Source of the DNA: JAJDUF01 sp965238265
GTDB taxonomy: Bacteria > Chloroflexota > UBA11872 > UBA12225 > JAJDUF01
Length of the DNA: 64,000 nucleotides
NCBI GenBank assembly: GCA_965238265.1
Contig: OZ250185.1
Location: forward strand, 2,170,001 to 2,234,000
Direction: 5' to 3'
The notes beneath the pieces are model-generated. The model had not been told where the DNA came from. It searched no databases and saw only the letters and a list, made by a program, of their open reading frames with translations. Position 1 is the first letter of the stretch; the number at the start of each line of letters is the position of its first letter. A program made the position numbers and the translations under genes. This document shows, one piece after another, positions 24,834-32,836 of the stretch.

Positions 24834-25706
24834 ATGACGGCTCGCATCGCGTTAACTCTGGCTCCCTGGGGCACCGAGCCTTTGCCGCTGGTCCTCGATG
24901 TCGTTGCCGGCGCGGGGTACGACGGCGCACTCGTCGAAGAGGGCCACGTGCTACCCTGGACCGACGAGCTGGGCCGCTATCGGGACTGGTGGGAAGAGCG
25001 CGAGCTACGGATTGCTGCCTGCCACATTCCGGGGCTGTGGCAGGAGCCGGCGCAGCTGCAAGCAGAGCTTGAGCGCCTGCGGCGCACAGCGGAGCTGCTC
25101 GCCGAGCTGGAGTGCGAGCATGCGGTGCTTTCGTTGCCGATCCGGCGCGAGTTGGTGCTTGTCGCGGGCTACCCCAACCTCCGCCAGCCCTTCGCCTTGA
25201 CCGAGAGCAAGCTCCAGTACCTCGGCGAAGCGCTCAACGTCATTGCCGAGGTGCTGTTGGACTTTGGTCTCACGCCCTCCATCCGCAACCGGCTCGGCAC
25301 GCAGCTGGAGACGGCTGAGGAGGTACACATCCTGATGGAGACTACGGAGCCGGAGCTGGTCTCCCTCACGCTGGACGTTGGCCAGGCGATGGTGGCGGGC
25401 ACGCGCCCCGAAGTCCTGGTGCGGCAGTACACCTCGCGTATCGCCTTGCTGCTCTGCAAGGACATTGACCTGACCATCCTCAAGGAGACGCGCGACGAGC
25501 TTTACGACTACGATGAGTTCCTGCACCGCGGCGGCATCGTGCCGCTCGGCCAAGGCCATCTCGACCTGATGTCGGTCTTGCTGCCCATAATGAGCATGCT
25601 GATGGCTGGCGGCTGGCTCGTCGTTGATCCCCAAGGGCCTGAAGTAGGCCCGGTTGAGAGCACCGAAACGAGCCGCGAATACCTCCAAGAGCACTTTGAG
25701 CTATGA
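24834..25706 (+). CDS. Sugar phosphate isomerase/epimerase-like TIM-barrel protein
   Basis: 290-aa xylose-isomerase-like (AP endonuclease 2-type) TIM barrel. The start is IALTLAPWG, with VVAGAGYDGALVEE, AACHIPGLW, a helix over LAELECEHAVLSLP, then SIRNRLGTQLETAEEV, TLDVGQAMVAG, LLCKDIDL and GGIVPLGQGHLDL. These correspond to the strand ends of IolE/inosose-dehydratase-like enzymes, which act on sugars or inositol derivatives. Metal ligands cannot be assigned with certainty, because the usual Glu in the central strand appears as Ser or Asn. The ATG is preceded only by a weak purine stretch. No operon partner is visible. Confidence 0.7.
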   Translation: MTARIALTLAPWGTEPLPLVLDVVAGAGYDGALVEEGHVLPWTDELGRYRDWWEERELRIAACHIPGLWQEPAQLQAELERLRRTAELLAELECEHAVLSLPIRRELVLVAGYPNLRQPFALTESKLQYLGEALNVIAEVLLDFGLTPSIRNRLGTQLETAEEVHILMETTEPELVSLTLDVGQAMVAGTRPEVLVRQYTSRIALLLCKDIDLTILKETRDELYDYDEFLHRGGIVPLGQGHLDLMSVLLPIMSMLMAGGWLVVDPQGPEVGPVESTETSREYLQEHFEL

Positions 25707-25730
25707 TGAACGAGCCATGCAGGTGACGGA

Positions 25731-25759
25731 TTGACGGAATAGAACGGATATTCTATACT
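25731..25759 (+). promoter_or_regulatory. DUF5131 gene promoter with LexA-like operator
   Basis: -35 TTGACG (25731-25736), 17-bp spacer, -10 TATACT (25754-25759). The spacer ends with AGAACGGATATTC, forming the palindrome AGAACGGATATTCT (25741-25754), one mismatch from GAAC-N4-GTTC and in the same register as the sites at 8130 and 21807. Confidence 0.7.
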
Positions 25760-25774
25760 ACGTTCAGGTGAGTT

Positions 25775-26548
25775 ATGGCCGACCAGTCAGCTATCGAGTG
25801 GACCGACGCCACCTGGAACCCGGTCACGGGCTGTAGCAAGGTCTCGCCGGGCTGTGCCCACTGCTACGCCGAGCGCTTTGCCGAGCGCTGGCGCGGCATC
25901 CCCGGTCATCACTATGAGCAGGGCTTCGATTTACGCCTGTGGCCGGAGCGGTTGGCGGTGCCGCTGCGCTGGCGTCGGCCGCGGCGCATCTTTGTCAACT
26001 CAATGTCGGACCTCTTCCACGAAGCGATCCCGGAGTCGTTTATCCGGCACGTCTTCACGACGATGGTGCAGGCGGACTGGCACATTTTCCAGGTGCTCAC
26101 GAAGCGCAGTCAACGCCTGGCGGCACTGGCGCCCCGGCTCCCCTGGCCGGCCCATGTCTGGGCCGGAGTGTCCGTTGAAAATCGGCGGTGGGTAGGACGG
26201 GCGGACGATCTCCGCCAGGTCCCGGCACAGGTCCGCTTCATCAGCGCCGAGCCGCTGCTTGGCCCGCTCGACGACCTCGACCTGAAGGGCATCCACTGGG
26301 TCATCACCGGTGGTGAGAGCGGCCCACGCCACCGCCCCCTGAACCCCGACTGGGTACGGGCGTTACGCGACCGCTGCGTGCCGGCGGGCGTGGCCTACTT
26401 CCACAAGCAGTGGGGCGGTCGCACGCCCAAGGCCGGCGGGCGGCTGCTCGACGGGCGCACCTGGAACGAGATGCCGGTGCCACTACCGCCCATGCCACCC
26501 GCGGCCTCGGAGTCGGCTCCGCTGGCTCGCCGACTCGCCGTTGTTTAG
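25775..26548 (+). CDS. DUF5131 (phage Gp37/Gp68-type) protein
   Basis: 257 aa. The family opening SAIEWTDATWNPVTGC and the three-cysteine motif CSKVSPGCAHCYAER at residues 20-34 suggest a radical-SAM-like 4Fe-4S site. ISAEPLLGPL and WVITGGESG also match. These proteins were first noted in phages (Gp37/Gp68) and commonly pair with TcmP. The TcmP gene lies immediately downstream on the opposite strand, and the two stop codons overlap by 4 bp. The SOS-type promoter points to DNA damage induction. The biochemical role is unknown. Confidence 0.9.
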   Translation: MADQSAIEWTDATWNPVTGCSKVSPGCAHCYAERFAERWRGIPGHHYEQGFDLRLWPERLAVPLRWRRPRRIFVNSMSDLFHEAIPESFIRHVFTTMVQADWHIFQVLTKRSQRLAALAPRLPWPAHVWAGVSVENRRWVGRADDLRQVPAQVRFISAEPLLGPLDDLDLKGIHWVITGGESGPRHRPLNPDWVRALRDRCVPAGVAYFHKQWGGRTPKAGGRLLDGRTWNEMPVPLPPMPPAASESAPLARRLAVV

Positions 26549-27717
26549 AAGAGTGGCTGCGAGACGGCAGCGGGGAAGATTAGTCGGTCTTCACCCGTTA
26601 GCCCGCGCTCGGTCTTCGAGGTCACGCGAACGACCCTAACGCGGCTTTTGCTACGTAGCTCTTTGCTTGCTTGACGGAAGTCAGGCTCAGTGAAGTAGTA
26701 GCAGGCAGGATCGGGATATAGAGCGTCGCAAAGGTTGTCGAACGTGATCTCTTGTCCGGCGAATCTCTTTAGCATGTGTTGCTTCAGCGATTCTATGTCA
26801 TGCCCAAGGAGCGGAAGCTGTGCCTGTCGGGCGAAGTCATCCTTGCCGTAGAAGGTGAACTCACCATGCGCTCCCTGTCTTTTGGTCGTGTCCTTCATTA
26901 GCCTGAAAGCGCGAACATGTTGTGAAGCATGGATCATATAGTAGATGGTTGGCCCTCCATCATCGGGATACACTCGGAACGGCCAGACGAACTGCGCGCT
27001 GGCGCCATCCTTCAGTCGGTTGATGTACAGATTGCGTAACTGGGCCTCACGATCTGGAGCATCTGTGATCCGCTCGCGGAAGGCCGCCAGTTGGTCACTC
27101 CGTAATCCGAAGAGATCAGCATAAGCCTGATCCCGGTCGGTGGTTGTAAAGAAGCGGTTAGCATCACGCACCATGAACGTGATAAAGACCTCGGCGCGCC
27201 GTATCGCCAGGATATCCCTCATTGCGCTCAGTGGAATGCCCGCGAATCCAAAGGGATCGGCAAACACGAACACTGGCGTTTGTTTCTCACGAGCTTCATC
27301 CAGCAACGAGTGAATTGCAGTGGCGAATTCCCACTGAATTGGCGGGTGCAGAATTACTTCCGGGCGCTTGTCTGGATCTGCTTGTGCAGCATCAATCTCA
27401 CCAACGAGAGCCGTATAGTTACGTAGATCGCTCTCAATGAAGGCGATTTCCACATGGACCTGGATTGGTCTTCTCTGCTCAAGACCCCACTGCACGAACT
27501 GGTTGGCCACGCGAGTCAGGATGAGCGGTGAACCAGCCTCGCCCCCGACATAGCGGCCTCTGCCTGCAAATCCGTCAACAAGCAGAAGACGTTGCATGCG
27601 ACGCCCAAGAATAGCCAGCCAGCCTTTGAGATACTCTTCGAGAAGGCGATGCTTGGCCCTAGTGTGGAGCCGGTAGTCCCATTTCCTCGGGTCGCGGTCC
27701 GAGAGACGATCTCGCAT
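26545..27717 (-). CDS. tcmP: Three-Cys-motif partner protein TcmP
   Basis: 390 aa. The start KWDYRLHTRAKHRLLEEYLKGWL and the following LLLVDGFAGRGRYVGGEAGSP are the family hallmark. FIESDLRNY and VFVFADPFGFAGIP give a methyltransferase-like Rossmann fold. TcmP is defined by its regular pairing with three-Cys DUF5131 proteins, as here. The arrangement is convergent rather than co-directional. Base composition is lower in G+C than the neighbours, which suggests acquisition with DUF5131. A promoter TTGACG-N18-TAGAAT ends 6 bp before the ATG, so this mRNA is probably leaderless. Confidence 0.88.
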   Translation of the reverse strand: MRDRLSDRDPRKWDYRLHTRAKHRLLEEYLKGWLAILGRRMQRLLLVDGFAGRGRYVGGEAGSPLILTRVANQFVQWGLEQRRPIQVHVEIAFIESDLRNYTALVGEIDAAQADPDKRPEVILHPPIQWEFATAIHSLLDEAREKQTPVFVFADPFGFAGIPLSAMRDILAIRRAEVFITFMVRDANRFFTTTDRDQAYADLFGLRSDQLAAFRERITDAPDREAQLRNLYINRLKDGASAQFVWPFRVYPDDGGPTIYYMIHASQHVRAFRLMKDTTKRQGAHGEFTFYGKDDFARQAQLPLLGHDIESLKQHMLKRFAGQEITFDNLCDALYPDPACYYFTEPDFRQASKELRSKSRVRVVRVTSKTERGLTGEDRLIFPAAVSQPLF

Positions 27718-27723
27718 ACGCTG

Positions 27724-27753
27724 ATTCTAACACCACATATGTAATTTCGTCAA
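27724..27753 (-). promoter_or_regulatory. tcmP promoter (leaderless)
   Basis: -35 TTGACG (27753-27748), 18-bp spacer, -10 TAGAAT (27729-27724). The ATG is 6 bp further. No GAAC-N4-GTTC motif is present here, unlike its partner gene. Confidence 0.6.
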
Positions 27754-27877
27754 CCTACGATGTGACACCCTCGGTAAAGACAGATAGGCGCTGACGAGTG
27801 TATATCCTGGCCCGGCGGCACGGTAGAGAGGGGGCAGAATGAGCATGGCATCGCTCCACTGCCGCCGGGCGCACGCG

Positions 27878-28816
27878 CTAGGCCGATTGCTGCTGATGAA
27901 CGGCTGATCGCTCACCGAGTATTATCCGGTGCGTGAGCCACAATCCCCCGACGGCCAACAGCAGGCCCACGGCGACGAGCCACAGCGGCAGCAGCTCCAG
28001 CGAGTCCTGCGGACTGACGACGGCGCTCACCGGTTCCCAATCACCGGCATTGAGCAAGAGCACGGGGATCAGGTTGTTGAAGGCATGACCGAAGATGCAG
28101 AGGGTCAGCGAGCGCGTGCGCACATACCACCAAGCGAAGAGCGCGCCGAGCACCACGGCGCCGACAGCCTGCCAGGGGTTGAGGTGTACCAGGCCGAACA
28201 GCAGTGACGAAGCGATGATTGCCTTCGGCGCTGAATAGTGCAGGAGCAAGCCACGCAAGATCACGCCGCGGAACAGCAACTCCTCCGTGAGTGGTGCGAC
28301 GATGACGACAGCCAACACTGCGGCCCAGACTGGTCCCCCCAAGAGTTCCGCAAACGACTCCTCGAACCAGGTGGGTGGCGGGAGCACCATACTCAGGAGA
28401 ATGTCCACCTCGACCAGCACGATGAGCAAGCCGAGCAGCGTCAGGACGACCGGCGGCCAGAGAGCGAGGCGCACCGGTCGCAGGGGGAACAGCTCCCGGA
28501 ATGGGACGCCGGCCTTTTCACGCACGTACAGTATGACTGCCCAGCAGGCGATGAGGCTTACCGCCGCCACGGTCGCCGGGTGGCGCAGCAGAGCAAGGCC
28601 GGTATCGGCCATCCGCTCCGTAGCGTCGGGCGATCCACGCAGCGCAGTCAGAAAAGCCAAGATGAGCAGGAGGCCGCCTCCGAGACTAGCGACGGCAAAC
28701 CCAACGATAAGGAAAAAGGCCGTGAGCCAAAACGCCTCAATGAGCCGCGGATATGGCGGCCGCGGTAACTCACTGCCGCTCTGCGCTCGCGCTGAAGCCG
28801 TATCCTCGGCGATCAT
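27878..28816 (-). CDS. CPBP family intramembrane metalloprotease (CAAX-like)
   Basis: 312-aa polytopic membrane protein with about eight helices. The conserved Abi/CPBP motifs are present: EELLFRG (EExxxR, motif 1), FGLVHLN (FxxxH, motif 2) and HAFNN (HxxxN, motif 3), which place the catalytic glutamates and metal-binding histidines in the membrane. Bacterial members process peptides or act in bacteriocin self-immunity, and the substrate here is unknown. It lies just downstream of the Wzz-like gene on the same strand (16-bp gap). Confidence 0.92.
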   Translation of the reverse strand: MIAEDTASARAQSGSELPRPPYPRLIEAFWLTAFFLIVGFAVASLGGGLLLILAFLTALRGSPDATERMADTGLALLRHPATVAAVSLIACWAVILYVREKAGVPFRELFPLRPVRLALWPPVVLTLLGLLIVLVEVDILLSMVLPPPTWFEESFAELLGGPVWAAVLAVVIVAPLTEELLFRGVILRGLLLHYSAPKAIIASSLLFGLVHLNPWQAVGAVVLGALFAWWYVRTRSLTLCIFGHAFNNLIPVLLLNAGDWEPVSAVVSPQDSLELLPLWLVAVGLLLAVGGLWLTHRIILGERSAVHQQQSA

Positions 28817-28832
28817 ATGTCTTCCTTTATCA

Positions 28833-29582
28833 TCATTCGCGTCTCAGCCTCCCTATCCAGCGCATGGAGAGGCGGCCAGGGGACGAGGCCGCAACGGGCA
28901 CCGTGCCGAGCACTGGCAGGTTCAAGAGGGCAGTGACCTCGCCCGTCGTGTCGAGCGTGCGCCGCCCCCCCGCCGCTACCCGGAGCAGCACGAGCAGCGC
29001 GGCGACGACGGCTAGAGCGCGCAGGAGGGCCACCAACACTCCGCGCCACGGGATCAAGCGCTGCGGCGGGGCTGGAGCGGTGATGACTGCGACCGCAATC
29101 CGGGGCTGCCCAGCCTCGTCGGCCGCAAAGGCGGCGCCGTGCAGTTCCAGCGCGGTGGCCGTCGCCACGGCGATGCGGTACGTGCTCTCGGCGGCGCCGG
29201 TAACGACGCCGATCTGCAGCGTGCGGTGTACCTTCTGTGCCGAAAGCGCACCCGCGATAGTCCCCAGCGGCGGTCGTGTGCCGAACTGCTCCGCATGGCG
29301 TTCGGCTACGCCGGCGGCGAAGCCGCGGCTCTCGACATAATCGCCGAGGTCCAACAACGCACGCTGCACAAACTGCATCCGCAGGTATTCCTGGGGGTAG
29401 CGGGAACGCAAGATCAAGTCTTCAGCCGGCAGTGTCGGCTGTACGAGCACCCGCACCTCGGTGCCGTAGAGGGGGTGCCGCAGCGCGAGGGTGAGATTGC
29501 TCCCCAAGGCGACGACCGCGACGACCAGCACCAACCAGCGCCACTGCCACGCGACTCTGACGACGCTCGTTTGCACAATCAT
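28833..29582 (-). CDS. Wzz/YveK-like chain-length determinant protein
   Basis: 249 aa from the ATG at 29582. One N-terminal helix (WLVLVVAVVALGSNLTLAL), the extracytoplasmic segment HPLYGTEVRVLVQPT, and a second helix (ALAVVAALLVLLRV) come before a short cytoplasmic tail ending VLGTVPVA. That is the Wzz polysaccharide co-polymerase layout. The open frame runs on to 29753, but residues 1-57 of that long form consist of translated palindromic elements. Even the chosen first residues (MIVQTSVV) come from the outer element, so the native N-terminus has been overwritten. No tyrosine kinase or polysaccharide cluster is nearby, and the function is inferred from topology. Confidence 0.7.
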   Translation of the reverse strand: MIVQTSVVRVAWQWRWLVLVVAVVALGSNLTLALRHPLYGTEVRVLVQPTLPAEDLILRSRYPQEYLRMQFVQRALLDLGDYVESRGFAAGVAERHAEQFGTRPPLGTIAGALSAQKVHRTLQIGVVTGAAESTYRIAVATATALELHGAAFAADEAGQPRIAVAVITAPAPPQRLIPWRGVLVALLRALAVVAALLVLLRVAAGGRRTLDTTGEVTALLNLPVLGTVPVAASSPGRLSMRWIGRLRRE

Positions 29583-29673
29583 AAGCCGTTCAAGGTGCCC
29601 CGCTGGGTCTGCACCACCTATTTCCATCTGATTGTGCAGACCCAGTGGGGTAGTGGTGCAAACGAGCGCGTCA
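29559..29673 (+). repeat. Outer palindromic element interrupted by a second copy
   Basis: Arms CGCTCGTTTGCAC (29564-29576) and GTGCAAACGAGCG (29656-29668) are perfect 13-bp partners with the family's GACGACGC and GCGCGTCA ends. They are 115 nt apart end to end instead of about 57. The extra 58 nt is a second complete element (29598-29650) in the opposite orientation. Without it the outer element has the usual length. Confidence 0.85.
29598..29650 (-). repeat. Inner palindromic element nested in the outer copy
   Basis: 17-bp arms CCCCGCTGGGTCTGCAC and GTGCAGACCCAGTGGGG with a single G-T pair. Gene-sense translation PLGLHNQMEIGGADPAG matches the family peptide. This is direct evidence that the element inserts into itself. 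Confidence 0.88.
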
Positions 29674-29695
29674 TCGCCGGACCGTGGTGCGCGGT

Positions 29696-29750
29696 GACGC
29701 GCCAGGTCTGGACCACCGAAGCCCATTGGAGTGGGCAGACCCAGCGTCGC
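29696..29750 (-). repeat. Third palindromic element copy upstream of the Wzz-like gene
   Basis: Partly degenerate arms (GCCAGGTCTG / CAGACCCAGCGTC). Sense translation TLGLPTPMGFGGPDLAR aligns without gaps with the family peptide. It extends the Wzz reading frame upstream to 29753. Confidence 0.75.
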
Positions 29751-29786
29751 CACCTGCGTCGTCAGGGCGGCGACCCGCTTGGTCGG

Positions 29787-30968
29787 CTACTCGTGGATCA
29801 GGATGGGTGTACCAACCGGTGCCCATCGCCAGAAGAACCGTGCCGTTGACAAGCGCATATTGATACAGCCAAAACTCATTGGCGCACCAAAGTTGTCGTG
29901 CCACCAGGCATAGTGAATGGCATGACCTCGATCAGTGAAGTACTGAGTGTAAAGCACATTCTCCAGGCGATAGTATGACGAATGGTCCTCGGGCAGGCCA
30001 ATGGTGGCGCTGTCCATCACCTCGTTGTAGACGCGATAATTGATCGTATAGAGACCGAGCGGCGTGAGGCCCTTCCTCGCCAGGCCGGTAGACACCAGGT
30101 CGGTGAAGACCGGCCGGTCTCCTACAAACGCGGTGGCTCGCTGGTGGCTGATGCTCACTGCCAGCCACCGTAGCTTTTCCCAGATGTTAGCCTCGTCAAA
30201 GTCCACGAAGCCCAGCTCCATGTCAAAGATCGCATCGCTGTGAGCAGACAAGGAGGTGTCCAAGCTGGGCCGTTGGTCAGCGGCCACGACCTGCTGCCAG
30301 TCCACTGAGCTAGGCTGTCGCGGCGATGGCTCCAGCGGCCGGCCCTGGGCCTGCGCTATCTCGACACCGAGCCGCGCGACGTAGACACTATTCTCGCGTA
30401 GCTCTAGGCGAGCACGCTGAAAATACTGCACCGGGACACTACCGATGAGATGGCGCTGGCTGATCGGATAGCCGAAGATAGCTGTGCCGCCGTGCTTGCG
30501 GAAGAAGCTCAGAAACGGCTCATGCACCGTAAAGCCGGTTTCGGGAAAGTGCTGCCCGGCGCCGGCCACTTCAGCGCTCGGCTCGGTGGGCGGCGCGGTG
30601 CCAGTCGCCGCCAGGTACTCATCGGCAAGCAGGGGGAGCACAATACCGTGGCGGTCCGGCCACCGCTCGAACCGCGCCCGCTCGAACCACTGGATGCTGA
30701 TGCCAGCCTCATCGTACTCCGGTGTGATCGGCAGCCCGAACAGGTCTTCCCCCCCGCTATCGAGCCAGAACTGCACAAAGTCCAGCGCGACCGTCTGCCC
30801 GGTCTCCGGGAAATAGACCCCCGGTTGCGCTCCAGCGGCCGCCCCCACGAGCCGTGGCCCCACGGCTGTCGCGACACCCGCCGCGAGGGTAGCGCCGGCT
30901 ACCTGGAGCGCTCTCCGGCGCGAATACCCCACTGGGTCTGCCCCAGCGGGGTACCATACTCCCTGCAT
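29787..30968 (-). CDS. L,D-transpeptidase (YkuD) with FPETG repeats and Tat-like signal
   Basis: 393 aa. The N-terminal SRRRALQVAGATLAAGVATAV looks like a twin-arginine signal. Two copies of a Chloroflexota-type repeat follow (YFPETGQTVALDFVQFWLDS and HFPETGFTVHEPFLSFFRKH). The C-terminal YkuD domain has HYAWWHDNFGAPMSFGCINM. The catalytic Cys is present, but the usual SHGC reads SFGC and the following Arg is Asn. It should form 3-3 peptidoglycan cross-links or anchor proteins outside the membrane. GGGAGGAG sits 6 nt before the ATG. Residues 5-13 (WYPAGADPVG) come from a collapsed palindromic element. Confidence 0.85.
   Translation of the reverse strand: MQGVWYPAGADPVGYSRRRALQVAGATLAAGVATAVGPRLVGAAAGAQPGVYFPETGQTVALDFVQFWLDSGGEDLFGLPITPEYDEAGISIQWFERARFERWPDRHGIVLPLLADEYLAATGTAPPTEPSAEVAGAGQHFPETGFTVHEPFLSFFRKHGGTAIFGYPISQRHLIGSVPVQYFQRARLELRENSVYVARLGVEIAQAQGRPLEPSPRQPSSVDWQQVVAADQRPSLDTSLSAHSDAIFDMELGFVDFDEANIWEKLRWLAVSISHQRATAFVGDRPVFTDLVSTGLARKGLTPLGLYTINYRVYNEVMDSATIGLPEDHSSYYRLENVLYTQYFTDRGHAIHYAWWHDNFGAPMSFGCINMRLSTARFFWRWAPVGTPILIHE
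30927..30951 (-). repeat. Collapsed palindromic element in the L,D-transpeptidase 5' end
   Basis: CCCCACTGGG (30927-30936) and CCCAGCGGGG (30942-30951) are the outer arms of the 29598-type element with the loop and inner stem lost. They are read in frame as YPAGADPVG. Confidence 0.6.
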
Positions 30969-31298
30969 CTACGCTCCTCCCTTCAGTCTCTGAAGGACAG
31001 TTGCCGCACCAATCGCCGTTAGCCGGCCGCTAGAATGCAACGCACGATAGTTCGGAGTGGAACCGATGCCGAGAGCATAGCATTGACGCGGTGGCATAAC
31101 CGCGCTAGAGTGCTCCACCGGCGTCCTCCCTGGAGGCAACCTCGCCAGTACTTACCCCTGTGAACCAGGAACGTTGGGGATATAAGCGGCGACACGCAAG
31201 CGGCTCGCGTAGTGCCCTCCAACCCGGTCTATCCCGCGGCAGGACTTCCCGCTCCGGCCGCAGGTACGATCAGCAAAAACGTGCGAGGAGAGACAGTC
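30969..31298 (+). promoter_or_regulatory. Intergenic region with promoter for the Gfo/Idh gene
   Basis: -35 TTGACG (31083-31088), 17-bp spacer, -10 TAGAGT (31106-31111), followed by a leader of about 180 nt. The frame is open upstream of the ATG at 31299 but lacks protein character. Nothing else is seen. Confidence 0.55.
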
Positions 31299-32342
31299 AT
31301 GGCACGAACCTACCGTGTGGGTATAGCCGGCATGGTACACGATCACCTCTGGGGGCTGCTCCGCTCCTGGGAGCAGTTACCCAACGTGACTATCGCCGCT
31401 GCTGCCGATCCTCATGAGGGGCTGCGTGCCCGCATCAAGGCCGAATACGGTGTGGGAGCACTGTATGAGTCCTATACCGAGATGTTCGAGCGCGAAGACC
31501 TGGACATCGTGAACTGCACTACCGAGAACGCCCGCCACGACGAGGTCGTCGAAGCGGCAGCGGCGCGCGGTCTCCATGTCCTCGTCGAGAAACCGATGGC
31601 CGCCAGCCTCGCGCAGGCGGAACGGATGATGGCCGCAGCCAGCTTTGCGGGGGTCAAACTCTTCCTCAACTGGCCATCGAGCTGGCAGCCGCCGCTCCAG
31701 CACGCGATCAAGCTGGCGTGCGAGGGAGCCATCGGGCAGGTCTACGAAGCGCGTTACCGGGGTGGACATACCGGCCCCCGCGATATTGGCTGCTCGCCCT
31801 ATTTCTATTCCTGGCTCTACGACGCACGCTTGAACGGGGGCGGTGCCTCGGCAGACTACCTCGGCTATGGCACCGGCTTCGTCTACGACGTGCTGGGCAT
31901 GCCGTCGGCGGTCGTGGGGCTGGCCGGACGGTTAGTCCAGGATTACATCACCGTGGACGATAACGCCCGCCTCCTGCTGGAATACCACCGGGCGATGGGG
32001 TTGGTGGAGGGGTCGTGGACTCAGGCCCGACCGCTGCCCGGCGCCGCTGCTATTTGCGGGACCGAAGGAAACCTCGTGGTCGAATACGGCGGTGACTTGA
32101 CGTTGTATCGCCGCGGCACGCGCGATCCGGAGCCGCTTGCAGCGCCGCCGCTGCCTGAAGGCGCCCGCTCCGGCCCCGAGGCCTTCCTCGGCGCCATCAT
32201 GCGCGACGAGCCGATCACCGGCCCGTCCAGCCCCCTCCGGGGACGCAATATCCAGGAGGTGGTAGAAGCCGGCTTCCAGGCGATTCGCACCGGACGGAAA
32301 GTCTCGTTGCCCTTGCCACCCAGCGCTGACAGTGGCTCCTAA
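31299..32342 (+). CDS. Gfo/Idh/MocA family oxidoreductase
   Basis: 347 aa. The N-terminal Rossmann fold for NAD(P) begins RVGIAGMVHDHLWGLL, in which the usual GxGxxG is GMVHDH, a known variant group. The catalytic EKP motif is present (HVLVEKPMA), and the C-terminal alpha/beta domain includes GGGASADYLGYG. Substrates of this family are sugars, polyols or related compounds and cannot be told from sequence. The start is set by GGAGAG upstream of the ATG at 31299. It is monocistronic, with its own promoter. Confidence 0.87.
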   Translation: MARTYRVGIAGMVHDHLWGLLRSWEQLPNVTIAAAADPHEGLRARIKAEYGVGALYESYTEMFEREDLDIVNCTTENARHDEVVEAAAARGLHVLVEKPMAASLAQAERMMAAASFAGVKLFLNWPSSWQPPLQHAIKLACEGAIGQVYEARYRGGHTGPRDIGCSPYFYSWLYDARLNGGGASADYLGYGTGFVYDVLGMPSAVVGLAGRLVQDYITVDDNARLLLEYHRAMGLVEGSWTQARPLPGAAAICGTEGNLVVEYGGDLTLYRRGTRDPEPLAAPPLPEGARSGPEAFLGAIMRDEPITGPSSPLRGRNIQEVVEAGFQAIRTGRKVSLPLPPSADSGS

Positions 32343-32452
32343 CGCCGCCGGAGGGCCTCGGTGACGCTCCCCGGTGGCCAAGACCGCAAGGGCATCCTGA
32401 TGGCGCACCGGCGCAGCAGCACACTAGGGCACACTGGGAGGGAGCTACCGGC

Positions 32453-32767
32453 ATGACGCAGAGGGGCGGAGGGCTAGCGGGCGCTCACACGCCTGACAGT
32501 GGTACGCCGACGCGCCGCCTCGTGCATGTCGGCTTCGGCAACTCTGTCGCCGCGGACCGCATCGTCGTTGTGGCGGCGAGCGACTCGGCTCCCATCAAAC
32601 GGCTCGTGCAGACGGCACGCGAGCGCAGTCAAGTGATTGACGTGACCTTCGGCCACCGGACCAAGTGCGTGCTCGTCCTGGACACCGGGCAGGTCGTGCT
32701 GGCCGCCCTGAGCGCCCGCGCGATAGCGAGACGTGTCGGGTTGAGCCGTGAAGAAGATGGCGCTTGA
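32453..32767 (+). CDS. remA: RemA-like extracellular matrix regulator (DUF370)
   Basis: 104 aa. The central core LVHVGFGNSVAADRIVVVAASDSAPIKR, the stretch VIDVTFGHRTKCVLVLDTG and the end VVLAALSARAIARR match the DUF370/RemA family almost motif for motif. RemA binds DNA as a ring and activates biofilm and osmoprotection genes in Bacillus. Role in this phylum: inferred. An N-terminal extension of about 20 residues is not conserved. The gene follows the Gfo/Idh gene on the same strand after a 110-bp gap. Confidence 0.87.
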   Translation: MTQRGGGLAGAHTPDSGTPTRRLVHVGFGNSVAADRIVVVAASDSAPIKRLVQTARERSQVIDVTFGHRTKCVLVLDTGQVVLAALSARAIARRVGLSREEDGA

Positions 32768-32836
32768 TAGCCCGGCGCGAGCAAGGCCGCAGCGCTTGTG
32801 GGCAGTTAGCCCGGACAAGGCTGATGCCTGGCTAGG

